Source: Opitutaceae bacterium
Lineage (GTDB): Bacteria; Verrucomicrobiota; Verrucomicrobiia; Opitutales; Opitutaceae
Assembly: GCA_005792355.1 (NCBI GenBank)
Contig: SXSC01000316.1
Span: 1 to 43,098 of the forward strand
Reading direction: 5' to 3'
DNA length: 43,098 nt
Below the pieces are notes generated by a model, which was not told where the DNA came from, did no database searches, and worked only from the letters and a program-made list of their open reading frames with translations. The position numbers and the translations under genes are program-made. Every line of letters begins with the position of its first letter. Position 1 is the first letter of the stretch. Shown here one piece after another: positions 1 through 7,917 of the stretch.

Positions 1-432
1 CCGAGATCACGGAGGGAAAAGAGAGGCCACAGAGCGGAGGAGCGGGCGTTCTTTTCCGGTGGTATTCTCTGTGACCTCCTGCCGGGCCTCAGTGACCTCT
101 GTGACCAGCGGTTTGATTCCTGCGGTTGCGGTTGCCGCGTTGGGAAATATCCGGGTCAGAGACACGCATTTGGCCGTGAAGGTGCCTGAGTCGCGCCCGG
201 AAATCATCGCGGCTACTCGCCTCCAGGGTTCCGGCAGTGGTCGCCTGTCGCACGAATCTCTCCCCAGAACGGCTCCGCACGCGCACCCGTCCCAGCATCC
301 GGGCCGCGGCCAACAGAACTCGGAGATGCTCCCCCATCATACGACGGACCCGACACGGAGACGGGCCGGAGAAATTAATCTCAACTGTTCCAGCCACGAA
401 CTGGCGCAAGGGCGCCACCCCACCCCGGGCTT
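1..432. other. Gene-free left edge with a palindromic repeat copy
   Basis: No gene is supported here. Short open frames exist on both strands but show no recognisable domain, and one of them merely translates repeat DNA. Bases 1-130 carry inverted and direct copies of a motif containing CTCTGTGACCTC and CCACAGAG, which resembles the repeat at 23083-23145. Bases 130-155 contain CCGCGTTGGGAAATATCC, which is echoed at 23318-23335. The rest, about 160-432, is GC-rich sequence in which I see nothing definite. Confidence 0.6.
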
Positions 433-1860
433 TCAACCCAGGATACCAGTAATGACATTCGCTCCCTCGACGCCGGTGAGTTTGGCGTCGAGACCCTGAA
501 ACTTCACGCTGAAGGCATCGTGCTGGATGCCGAGCTGCTGCAGCATCGTGGCGTGCAGGTCGTGCACGGTGCAGATGTTTTCCACCGCGGCATAGCCGAG
601 GTCGTCCGTTGCGCCGTACACCATCCCGCGGCGAATGCCCGCGCCGGCCAGCCACATCGACATCGCCTTGTTGTGGTGGTCGCGGCCGGTCGTGCCCTTC
701 GTCGCTTGGGCCATTGGTGTGCGGCCAAACTCGCCCGTCCACACCACCAGCGTGTCGTCGAGCAGGCCGCGCTGCTTCAGGTCCGTGATGAGCGCCGCCG
801 ACGCCTGATCGGTCTCCTTCGCCTTCACCGGCATCTCTTCGCGCAGCTGACTGTGGTGGTCCCAGTCGCGATGATACAACTGGATGAACCGCACGCCGCG
901 CTCGGCGAGGCGACGGGCCAGCAGGCAGTTGGAGGCAAACGATCCGTCGCCCGGCGTGCAGCCGTAAAGTTCCAGCGTCCGCGCGTCCTCTCCGCGCAGG
1001 TCCATGAGCTCGGGCACGCTCGCCTGCATCTGAAACGCCATCTCGTACTGCGCGATGCGGGTCGCGATCTCGGGATCGTGCACGAACGCCTCGTGCTGGC
1101 GGTTGAGCGAATTGATCGCGCGGATGTCGGCGCCCTGCTGCTCGCGCGCGATGTGTCCCGGGTTGCCAAGATAGTGCACGGCGTCGCCCCGGCTGTGAAA
1201 TTGCACGCCCTGAAACCGGCTCGGCAAAAACCCGCTGCTCCACTGGCGCACCGCGATCGGCTGCGGCGAACGGCCCGGCCCGGTCGAGACCATCACCACG
1301 AACCCGGGCAGGTTTTCCGCCTCACTCCCGAGGCCGTAATTCACCCACGCGCCCATGCTCGGGCGCCCGGCGATCTGCGAACCGGTGTTCATGAACATGT
1401 GCGCGGGATCGTGATTGATCGCATCCGTCGTCATCGAGCGGATCACACACAGGTCGTCGACCACCGCGCCGAGATGCGGAAAGAGCGAGCAGATCTCCGT
1501 CTGGTTTTTCCCAAACTTGGCGAAAGGAAACTGCGGCGCGTGGCAGAACAATTCCTGCCCCTGCAACTGCGCAAGCTGCTGGCCCTTGGTGAGGCTCTCC
1601 GGCATCGGCTGCCCGTGCATCTCGGCCAGCCGCGGTTTCGGGTCAAACGTCTCGAACTGCGACGGCCCGCCCGCCATCGTCAGCCAGATCACCCGCTTCG
1701 CCTTCTGCGGGAGCGGTAGCGGATGAATCACGCCCCGGGACGGCGCGGCATGCAGTGCCGGTCCCTTGAGCAGCGAGGCCAGCGCGACGGCCCCGACGCC
1801 CTGCGTGACCCGTCCAAGAAACGCGCGACGGGTGTGGTGGGAATATGTGGGAAATCTCAT
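433..1860 (-). CDS. DUF1501 protein, Tat-exported (pair 1)
   Basis: This 475-residue protein belongs to the DUF1501 family, which is thought to share the alkaline phosphatase/sulfatase fold; its substrate is unknown. The N-terminus has a twin-arginine signal (TRRAFLGRV, residues 10-18, followed by a hydrophobic stretch), so export in folded form is expected. Family landmarks visible are MAGGPSQFETFDPKP near residue 60, NHDPAHMFMNTG in the middle, and near the C-terminus WTGEFGRTP followed by GRDHHN, the likely metal-site segment, and VHDLHATMLQQLG. The ATG at 1860 was preferred over an upstream in-frame start because the extension would translate repeat DNA. It lies downstream of a PSD1 gene on the same strand, separated by 268 bases that hold a large palindrome. 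Family assignment is firm; function is not. Confidence 0.95.
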   Translation of the reverse strand: MRFPTYSHHTRRAFLGRVTQGVGAVALASLLKGPALHAAPSRGVIHPLPLPQKAKRVIWLTMAGGPSQFETFDPKPRLAEMHGQPMPESLTKGQQLAQLQGQELFCHAPQFPFAKFGKNQTEICSLFPHLGAVVDDLCVIRSMTTDAINHDPAHMFMNTGSQIAGRPSMGAWVNYGLGSEAENLPGFVVMVSTGPGRSPQPIAVRQWSSGFLPSRFQGVQFHSRGDAVHYLGNPGHIAREQQGADIRAINSLNRQHEAFVHDPEIATRIAQYEMAFQMQASVPELMDLRGEDARTLELYGCTPGDGSFASNCLLARRLAERGVRFIQLYHRDWDHHSQLREEMPVKAKETDQASAALITDLKQRGLLDDTLVVWTGEFGRTPMAQATKGTTGRDHHNKAMSMWLAGAGIRRGMVYGATDDLGYAAVENICTVHDLHATMLQQLGIQHDAFSVKFQGLDAKLTGVEGANVITGILG

Positions 1861-1926
1861 GATCAACGAAGAACGAAAGCGACGTCGGCGTCGGTGGAAT
1901 GGGCCGCCAGGGCACGCGCAGAGACT

Positions 1927-2113
1927 TTCGCCCCAACGGGGCGAGATTTGATAGCCCGGGGCAACGCTCCGGGAAAAAAAGTCACCAAATAGCCAAGCCC
2001 TGAATGGGCGAAACGACCGGAGTCGCGCCCCATCAGGGCGCAAGATTCCTTCCACAATATTTCACCCGGGGCTGCGCCCCGGGCTATCGAATGTCGCCCC
2101 GTTGGGGCGCAAA
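1927..2113. repeat. Nested long palindrome between PSD1 and DUF1501 genes
   Basis: The left arm (1927-1973) and right arm (2065-2113) are nearly perfect reverse complements over about 47 bases. Each contains CGCCCC(A/G)ACGGGGCG-type and CCCGGG cores. The centre holds a second smaller pair, CCCTGAATGGGCG (about 2003) against CGCCCCATCAGGG (about 2026). The element fills most of the intergenic gap of the pair 1 operon and could fold strongly in the transcript. Confidence 0.9.
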
Positions 2114-2128
2114 GTATGGCTCGGTGAT

Positions 2129-4729
2129 TCACGAGCGCGTCACGAATTCGTGGAGGTTGAGCAACACCCGCGCCACGTGCGTCCACGCGGCGAGTTCCGC
2201 TTTGTCGACGGCCGGCGGCACCGCGCTGGCGCCCGTGGCTAGCAGGGAATCCGCTGCGCCGGGGTCCGCACGATAAACCCCGATCTGCTCGTCCAGCAAC
2301 GACCGCATGGTCCGCACTTCCTCGGCACGCGGCGCTCGCTGCAGGGCGCGGCGCCACGCCCAGGTCAGGCGTTGCTCCGTCGCCGCGCCGCCCTCGGCGA
2401 GGATCCGTGCCGCGAAGGCGCGGGCGGCTTCGACGTACGTCGGATCGTTGAGCAACACGAGGGCCTGCTGGGGCAGGTTGGAACGGTTGCGCTCGGCCGC
2501 ACACTCCTCGCGGCTGGGCGCGTCGAAGGCGAGCAGGCTCGGGTGCAGATAGGTGCGCTGCCACCAGACGTACAGGCCGCGCCGATACTGTGCTTCGCCA
2601 TCATCCGGGACATATTCGCGCGTCGGAAAATTCAGGTTCTCCCAATAACGCGCCGGCTGGTAGGGCTTGATGCTCGGGCCGCCAATCCGGGGCGAAAGCA
2701 GGCCGGCGACGGCGAGGGCGTTGTCGCGCACGAGTTCGGCGTCGACCCGGTAGCGGCTCTGCCGCGCATGCTCGCGATTGTAAGGATCGGCGGCGAGTTG
2801 CTCCGGTGTGGCGGTCGAGACCTGGCGGTATGTCGCGCTCGTCACGAGCGTCCGCACGAGGTGTTTGACGTCCCACCCGCGGTCCATGAACTCGCACGCC
2901 AGCCAGTCGAGGAGCGGAGCGTTGAGGGGCGGTTCGCCCTGCGCGCCGAGGTCGTCGAGGACGCGGCTCAGGCCCGTGCCGAAAAATTGCTTCCAGAACC
3001 GGTTCACCACCGTGCGCGCGGTGAGCGGATTCCCGCGCGACACGAGCCACCGCGCCAGATCGAGCCGGGTGGGTTCGCGGTCGCCGAAGTCCGGCTGCGG
3101 GAGGTAGCGGGGCAGCGCCGGTTTCACGATCTCACCCGACTCATCCATCCAGTTGCCCCGCGGCAGAATTCGTACGACACGCTTCGCTCGCGCGGACTCC
3201 GTCACCAGGCACTTCGGCAGTTCATCGTGGTAGGCTTTACGGGCCTGCTCCGCGGCGGCGAGAGCATCGAGTTCCGCGCGGCCGGCGGTGCTCACGTTGG
3301 CGCGAAAGTGGGTGCGCACGGTCTGCTTTTCCTTCGCGGTGCGCTTCGCCGCGTTCTTTTTCATCGCCACCGCCACTTCGCGCGCCGCGCCTTTGACCGC
3401 TGGCACAGCATCGGCGCCGGACTCCCACTCGGCCTGGGCCGCGTCAAGCTGCGGCGCCAGTGCCGCGACTTTGTTTGCCGCCGCCTTGACCGCCGCCTCG
3501 AGCTGCGCCAACCGCGCCTGCTGCTCCGGCGTCGCGACCAGCATACCGTCTTCCCGGCGTCCCGTCGCGGCTTCCTTCACATCGGCGAAAAACGCCCCGA
3601 GCGCGTAGTAGTCGCGCGTGGTGAACGGATCGAATTTGTGGTCGTGGCATTGGGCGCACCCGGTAGTCTGCCCGAGCCACGCGGCGCCAATCGCGCGAAT
3701 GCGATCGGTCATCATGCGCACTTCGTAGTCCTTCGGCTGGGCCCCGCCCTCCTCCGTGGACAGCAGCAGCCGATTGAACGCCGAGCCGACGCGCGTCTCC
3801 TGGTTCGCGTCCGGCAGGAGATCCCCCGCGATCTGTTCGAGCGTGAAACGATCGAAGCGTTTGTTGTCGTTGAAACTCTCGATCACCCAGTCGCGGTAGG
3901 GCCAGACGTTGCGGGGGTTGTCGCTGTGGTAGCCGATGGTATCTCCGTAGCGCACCACATCGAGCCAGCCGATCGCCATGCGCTCGCCGTAATGCGGGTT
4001 CGCCAGCACGCGGTCGACGAGCTGCGCGTAGGCGCCGGGCGAAGTGTCGTTTTCAAACGCCACCACCTCCGCCGGTGTCGGAGGCAGGCCGAGCAGATCG
4101 GAATAAAGCCGCCGGATCAGTGTGCGCCGATCGGCCTCGGGCGAGGACTTGAGGCCGACCTCGGCGAGCCTGGCGAGGACGAAGGTGTCGATCGGATTCG
4201 TGGCAAGACCGGGAGAAGGAGAGACGGAGAGCGAGGGAGAACGAACCGACGTATCCTCTCCGTCCCTCTGTCTCTCCGTCTCTCCGTCTTTCCGCGTGGC
4301 GCTAAACGCGGGTATTGGCGGCCGGACCGGCGGTTCGTAGGACCAGTGTTTCTGGTAAGCGGCGCCCTGCTTGATCCAAAGCTCGAGGACGGTCTTGTCG
4401 CGCGCGGAGAGTTTCTTGTGCGAGTCGGGCGGCGGCATGGCCTCGTCTTCCTCCTTCGCGTTGATGCGGAGGATCAGTTCGCTGTCGGCCGGCCGGCCGG
4501 GGATGAACGCCTCGCGCGCGAGCGCTTCTTCGCGCACATCGAGCCGGAGCTTGCCCTTGCGGTGGGACGCGTCGGGGCCGTGGCATTGAAAGCACTTGTC
4601 CGAGAGAACTGGCCGCACGTCGCGGTTGAATTCGATCTGCGCGGGCAATGGCGGTGGCATTGCCGGCTGCGCAACCGCCGGCTGTGCCAACAGGAGCGCA
4701 GCGCATGCAAGCAACAGACGAGTCTTCAT
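2129..4729 (-). CDS. PSCyt1-PSCyt2-PSD1 (DUF1549/DUF1553) protein, pair 1
   Basis: The 866-residue protein has a Sec signal peptide (MKTRLLLACAALLLAQPAVAQ), then a cytochrome-c-like PSCyt1 domain with the haem-binding CFQCH motif at residues 46-50 and MPPPDSHKKL near 98. PSCyt2/DUF1549 follows from about residue 178 (NPIDTFVLARLAE, LLGLPPTPAEV, CAQCHDHKFDPF) and PSD1/DUF1553 forms the C-terminal half (LTARTVVNRFWKQFFGTGL, SATYRQ, YVWWQRTYLHPSLLAFDAP). Such proteins are abundant in planctomycetes and verrucomicrobia; a role in periplasmic redox or polymer breakdown is only suspected. The ATG at 4729 was chosen because it places the signal peptide at the N-terminus. Residues about 147-174 (KDGETERQRDGED and SPSLSVSPSPG) are a low-complexity insert encoded by a palindrome. 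The DUF1501 gene follows on the same strand. Confidence 0.95.
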   Translation of the reverse strand: MKTRLLLACAALLLAQPAVAQPAMPPPLPAQIEFNRDVRPVLSDKCFQCHGPDASHRKGKLRLDVREEALAREAFIPGRPADSELILRINAKEEDEAMPPPDSHKKLSARDKTVLELWIKQGAAYQKHWSYEPPVRPPIPAFSATRKDGETERQRDGEDTSVRSPSLSVSPSPGLATNPIDTFVLARLAEVGLKSSPEADRRTLIRRLYSDLLGLPPTPAEVVAFENDTSPGAYAQLVDRVLANPHYGERMAIGWLDVVRYGDTIGYHSDNPRNVWPYRDWVIESFNDNKRFDRFTLEQIAGDLLPDANQETRVGSAFNRLLLSTEEGGAQPKDYEVRMMTDRIRAIGAAWLGQTTGCAQCHDHKFDPFTTRDYYALGAFFADVKEAATGRREDGMLVATPEQQARLAQLEAAVKAAANKVAALAPQLDAAQAEWESGADAVPAVKGAAREVAVAMKKNAAKRTAKEKQTVRTHFRANVSTAGRAELDALAAAEQARKAYHDELPKCLVTESARAKRVVRILPRGNWMDESGEIVKPALPRYLPQPDFGDREPTRLDLARWLVSRGNPLTARTVVNRFWKQFFGTGLSRVLDDLGAQGEPPLNAPLLDWLACEFMDRGWDVKHLVRTLVTSATYRQVSTATPEQLAADPYNREHARQSRYRVDAELVRDNALAVAGLLSPRIGGPSIKPYQPARYWENLNFPTREYVPDDGEAQYRRGLYVWWQRTYLHPSLLAFDAPSREECAAERNRSNLPQQALVLLNDPTYVEAARAFAARILAEGGAATEQRLTWAWRRALQRAPRAEEVRTMRSLLDEQIGVYRADPGAADSLLATGASAVPPAVDKAELAAWTHVARVLLNLHEFVTRS
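4208..4296. repeat. Purine/pyrimidine palindrome inside the PSD1 coding region
   Basis: The left arm (about 4210-4240, containing GAGACGGAGAG) and right arm (about 4254-4292, containing CTCTCCGTCTCTCCGTC) are imperfect reverse complements made of a short tandem unit. The element is read through in frame by the PSD1 gene and gives the linker insert between PSCyt1 and PSCyt2. A related element sits at the same protein position in the paralogue at 13265-16546. Confidence 0.85.
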
Positions 4730-4894
4730 TGGCAAACGGGTATCAGCCACGGTGAGGGAAAGCGCCAAGAGCATTCCCGTTCCCGCGTGGCGGACAATCC
4801 CGAAGTGTTCGTATTCACACGCACGGAATTTTCCCGACTCCGCGCTGGGGCCGCAGCCCGCCTCCGGCAGGCAAGCCAAACGACCCGAAAAGCG

Positions 4895-4969
4895 TTAGCC
4901 GCAAAAAGCACCAGATGCGCAAAACCCGAGCCGCTCCTTTTTGTGCCTTCTGCGTTTTTTTGCGGCAAA
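4895..4969. repeat. Inverted repeat of the TTAGCCGCAAAAA type
   Basis: The arm at 4895-4924 starts TTAGCCGCAAAAAGC, and the arm at 4938-4969 ends TTTTTTTGCGGCAAAA; they are imperfect reverse complements. It lies in the spacer upstream of PSD1 gene 1. Confidence 0.7.
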
Positions 4970-5094
4970 ATGAATTGTCTCTGCCCGCGTGCAGTTTCAT
5001 TCGTTAAGCATGCCCGAACCGGGCAGGAGGATTGGGGTTTAATTCCTCTGTCCCCATTCCTCTGTTGTGGGCCTGGTCTTGGATCCTTTTTTGG

Positions 5095-5172
5095 CCTCCC
5101 GCAGATTCAGAGAGACCGCAGATGGCCGGTCTTCTGACTCAGCATCTGTGGTCTTTCTGAATCTGTGGGAGG
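5095..5172. repeat. 30-base inverted repeat upstream of the first TIR gene
   Basis: The arms 5095-5124 and 5143-5172 match as reverse complements at 27 of 30 positions by eye, with an 18-base loop. The arms contain CAGATTCAGAGAGACC and GGTCTTTCTGAATCTG. The element lies about 160 bases before the start codon at 5330. Confidence 0.88.
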
Positions 5173-5329
5173 TCCCTGCCTTTCAAACTCCTTGGCGAAG
5201 TGGGCCGACACGGGAGAGCCCGCCTCATTGGGGCAACCCGCAAACAACCAGCCTTCAACCGGGAGTCCCGTCGAAGCCGCACTTTCGACTGGCAAGCACC
5301 TCGGTGCGACCGCATTCATCGACCGTTTC

Positions 5330-7687
5330 ATGTCCGACGCCCCTTCCACCTCACCCGCCGCGCCCCGCGCCGTGTTCGTGAGCTATTCGCACGACGATGC
5401 CGTGGCGGCGCGCCGCATCGCCGAGGCGCTGCGCTCCCGCGGACTCGAAGTGTGGTTCGACGAGAACGAGCTGCGCGGCGGCGACACGTGGGACGCCAAG
5501 ATCAAACAGCAAATCCGCGACTGCGCGCTGTTCCTGCCGGTGATTTCGCAAAACACCCAGCGCCGCCGCGAGGGGTACTTCCGCCTCGAATGGCACCTTG
5601 CCGAGGAGCGGTCGCGGCTGATCGCGCGCGGCACGCCGTTTCTCGTGCCCGTCGCCATCGACGACGTCGCCGAGCGCGGCGCGCTCGTGCCGGAGGTTTT
5701 TCTGAGCGTGCAGTGGACGCGCCTACGCCCTTTGGGCTACGGCGGACATGCGCGCCCGGAGGTTGAGGATCCCGCGTTACCGGCGTTTGCGGAACAGGTG
5801 AAAGCGCTGCTTGCGGAGGATGGAGTGGCACGGGTCTCCCGACCCGTGAGTCCGGAAAACACGGGTCAGGAGACCCGTGCCACGACGAACGCAGCCCGCC
5901 GCGTCCCGGCGGCGGCTTGGATTGGATTTGCTGCCATCGTCGCCGTCGCCGCGTTTGTTGCGCTGCGCCCGACGCAGAATGCGGGCGCAGGGACGCGCCC
6001 ACCTCCAGCGGGATCTCCGGCGGCACCCGCCGCGCTCGAGGACAAGGCGCTGGTCGTGATGCCGTTTGCCAACCTGAGCGACGACCGCGACGGCTTTGCC
6101 GACGGCGTGCACGAAGACATCGTCACGCAACTCGTCGGCGTGCGCGAATTGCGCGTGGTGCCGCGCACCACGGCGGTGCGCTATCGCGACAGCAAGAAAA
6201 GCAATCGCGAGATCGCGGAAGAGCTCCGCGTGCGCTATCTCATGAACGGTTCCGTGCGCCGGGCGGGCTCCAAGGTTCGGGTGACGGCCACGTTGATCAA
6301 AGCGCCGAACGACGAACATGTGTGGGCCAAGGAATACAATCGGCCTGTCGACGACATCTTCGCGATCCAGTCGGAGCTCGCCCAGGAAATCGCGGCATCA
6401 TTGAAAGCGACGCTTTCTCCAGAGGAAAAGAAACGCGTCGAAACGCGACCGACGCGCAACCTGGCCGCCTACGATCTCTTCGTAAAGGCCCGTGGAATTC
6501 AGCACGGTCCGATTCTCACCTATCACAATCAACTGCCGCACGTGCAGGAGTTGCTCGAGCAGGCGGTGGGAATTGACCCGCAGTTCGTGACCGCCTGGGC
6601 GGAACTCGCGGCGGTGCGGGCGTTGCGGTTTCACAGCGGCGCGGCCGCGGACCAGGGTCAGCCGGCAATCCGTGACGCCGCCCTAAAGGCGCTCGAAGCC
6701 GCCCAGCGACTCGCGCCCGACTCGGTGGACGTGCAGAAGGCGCGCGGTGAATTTCTCTATCGCTGCGAGGGAAAATTCGTCGAAGCCGCCAAGGTGTGGG
6801 AGCAGATTCCGCCGGCCCATCCGCACGATCCTGCGGGCTGGTATTCGATGGGCATTGTGTGCCGGAAGCTCGGCCGGTGGCGCGAGGCCATCGAAAATTT
6901 CGAGATGGTCGCCAAGCTGGATCCGGCGGATCTGCGCAACCTCGAGGATTTGCGCGACACTCTCGTCTTGTGCCGGCGTTTTCCCGCAGCGCGCGAAAAA
7001 TCCCGCCGCCTCGTTGCGCTGGGGCCCGAGGGTGACCTGCGCTTTGCGTTCGAACTGGCCCGGGTTTCTTTTTTGGCCACGGGATCGTCGGCGGAAATCG
7101 AGGCTTTCCTCGCGGGGTTGACCCCCGACCAGGCGAGCTCGTCGCTCGGCACGTTCTACCAGCGCACGTGGCTGATCCTGTCGGGAGACAAGGCCGGGAC
7201 GATCCGGATCGCAAAGAAAGAAGCCCGTGGCTCGCGCATTACGGATCTGCGGGACGAACCCCTCGCGCTGTCGTTCGCGGGCGAGTTGGAGCCGTTGCGC
7301 GAACGCGTGCAGGCCATCACAACGGAAATTCGCGCTGCGAGCGAAGGACATCCCGCCTACGCGTCACATTGGCTTAATCTCGCTACACTCGAAGCGTTGC
7401 TCGGCAACAAGGCCGAGGCCTCGGCGGCCGCGTTGCGCGGCACCAAAGCGCTAAGCGAGGCCGACGATGCGAGTTGGGGCACGGCCTACAGCCTCACGCG
7501 CGCCATCATCTGCGCGTGGACCGACGACAAGGAGACCGCGCTGCGCGAATTACAGCGGCTGGTGGGAAAACCCGTAGGCCCCAACGTGAACGTGATGCGC
7601 CGCAGCCTCTGGTATGCACCGCTCCGCGGCGACCCGCGCTTCGAGGCGCTCATCAACGACCCGAAGAACAACGCGCCGCTGTTTTGA
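5330..7687 (+). CDS. TIR - membrane segment - TolB-like - TPR protein 1
   Basis: The 785-residue protein starts with a TIR domain (residues about 12-132: RAVFVSYSHDDAVAARRIAE, GLEVWFDE, CALFLPVISQNTQ). E92 in EWHLAEE stands where the catalytic glutamate of SARM1-type NADases lies (W+4), so NAD cleavage is plausible. A linker (164-190) is encoded by a palindrome. One membrane helix follows (about 196-212), then a TolB-N/FlgO-like domain (about 238-375: LVVMPFANLSDD, FADGVHEDI, YLMNGSVRRAG), then TPR-like helices to the end. The membrane helix probably places TIR in the cytoplasm and TPRs in the periplasm. The ATG at 5330 matches the start of the paralogue at 8597; an upstream in-frame ATG at 5165 would translate repeat DNA. 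The last residues (DPRFEALINDPKNNAPLF) are almost identical to the paralogue. Role in defence or signalling is inferred only. Confidence 0.93.
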   Translation: MSDAPSTSPAAPRAVFVSYSHDDAVAARRIAEALRSRGLEVWFDENELRGGDTWDAKIKQQIRDCALFLPVISQNTQRRREGYFRLEWHLAEERSRLIARGTPFLVPVAIDDVAERGALVPEVFLSVQWTRLRPLGYGGHARPEVEDPALPAFAEQVKALLAEDGVARVSRPVSPENTGQETRATTNAARRVPAAAWIGFAAIVAVAAFVALRPTQNAGAGTRPPPAGSPAAPAALEDKALVVMPFANLSDDRDGFADGVHEDIVTQLVGVRELRVVPRTTAVRYRDSKKSNREIAEELRVRYLMNGSVRRAGSKVRVTATLIKAPNDEHVWAKEYNRPVDDIFAIQSELAQEIAASLKATLSPEEKKRVETRPTRNLAAYDLFVKARGIQHGPILTYHNQLPHVQELLEQAVGIDPQFVTAWAELAAVRALRFHSGAAADQGQPAIRDAALKALEAAQRLAPDSVDVQKARGEFLYRCEGKFVEAAKVWEQIPPAHPHDPAGWYSMGIVCRKLGRWREAIENFEMVAKLDPADLRNLEDLRDTLVLCRRFPAAREKSRRLVALGPEGDLRFAFELARVSFLATGSSAEIEAFLAGLTPDQASSSLGTFYQRTWLILSGDKAGTIRIAKKEARGSRITDLRDEPLALSFAGELEPLRERVQAITTEIRAASEGHPAYASHWLNLATLEALLGNKAEASAAALRGTKALSEADDASWGTAYSLTRAIICAWTDDKETALRELQRLVGKPVGPNVNVMRRSLWYAPLRGDPRFEALINDPKNNAPLF
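5826..5882. repeat. In-frame 23-base palindrome in TIR gene 1
   Basis: The arms 5826-5848 and 5860-5882 are reverse complements at 22 of 23 positions, separated by 11 bases. The core is GGCACGGGTCTCC against GGAGACCCGTGCC. It is translated as part of ARVSRPVSPENTGQETRAT in the linker before the membrane helix. The same element sits in the paralogue at 9057-9113. Confidence 0.95.
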
Positions 7688-7749
7688 GCGGAGCGGCAGT
7701 CGTCGCGCCAATCCCTGCTTGAGCGCCTTCAGCCCGGGTCCTGAATCTT

Positions 7750-7840
7750 TGGCAGTGGAATGGGTGGCAAAGGAATCGGTGGCAGAGGAATAATTCCCCG
7801 GCCTTTCATTCCCTTGCCACCCATTCCTCTGCCAAGAATT
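7750..7840. repeat. Palindrome of GGTGGCA...GGAAT units
   Basis: The left half (7750-7795) contains GGAATGGGTGGCAAAGGAAT and the right half (7800-7840) contains ATTCCCTTGCCACCCATTCC. These are imperfect reverse complements, and the left half itself is a tandem of the unit. It lies between the convergent TIR gene 1 and the Uma2 pseudogene. Confidence 0.88.
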
Positions 7841-7861
7841 CAAGGTGCCGCCCAGTCGTGG

Positions 7862-7910
7862 ACGAGGCGTCCCGCCTCGTGGTTTGGGGAAACGAGGCGG
7901 GACGCCTCGT
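7862..7910. repeat. Perfect 19-base inverted repeat between convergent genes
   Basis: The arm ACGAGGCGTCCCGCCTCGT (7862-7880) is exactly reverse complementary to 7892-7910, with an 11-base loop. Each arm is also nearly self-complementary. It lies 7 bases after the stop codon of the minus-strand Uma2 gene, so it could work as a terminator or transcript-end stabiliser for either side, but no T-run follows. Confidence 0.93.
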
Positions 7911-7917
7911 GCACTAC

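Larger units (their letters stand above)
4730..5329. other. 600-base divergent intergenic region with two palindromes
   Basis: This space separates the minus-strand PSD1 gene from the plus-strand TIR gene and must hold both promoters, but I see no convincing -35/-10 pair. It contains an inverted repeat at 4895-4969, a 30-base inverted repeat at 5095-5172, and an echo of the AATTCCTCTG motif at 5041-5065 that recurs in the palindrome at 7750-7840. No gene is supported. Confidence 0.6.

Noticed and set aside
7..207. 66-residue minus-strand frame at the left edge
   Set aside because: Half of it translates the CTCTGTGACC repeat, and the rest has no family features.
205..360. Minus-strand frame MMGEHLRVLLAAARMLGRVR as a possible small DNA-binding protein
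   Set aside because: Arg-rich composition is what random GC-rich DNA gives; no conserved motif or partner was seen.
520..1719. Long open frame opposite the DUF1501 gene
   Set aside because: It is a GC-rich antisense shadow of a well-recognised gene; the same applies to the very long frames opposite the PSD1 genes (2372-5137, 14060-16057, 30346-32916), receptors and kinases.
5165..5329. Upstream in-frame start for TIR gene 1
   Set aside because: It would translate part of an inverted repeat, and the paralogue aligns only from the ATG at 5330.
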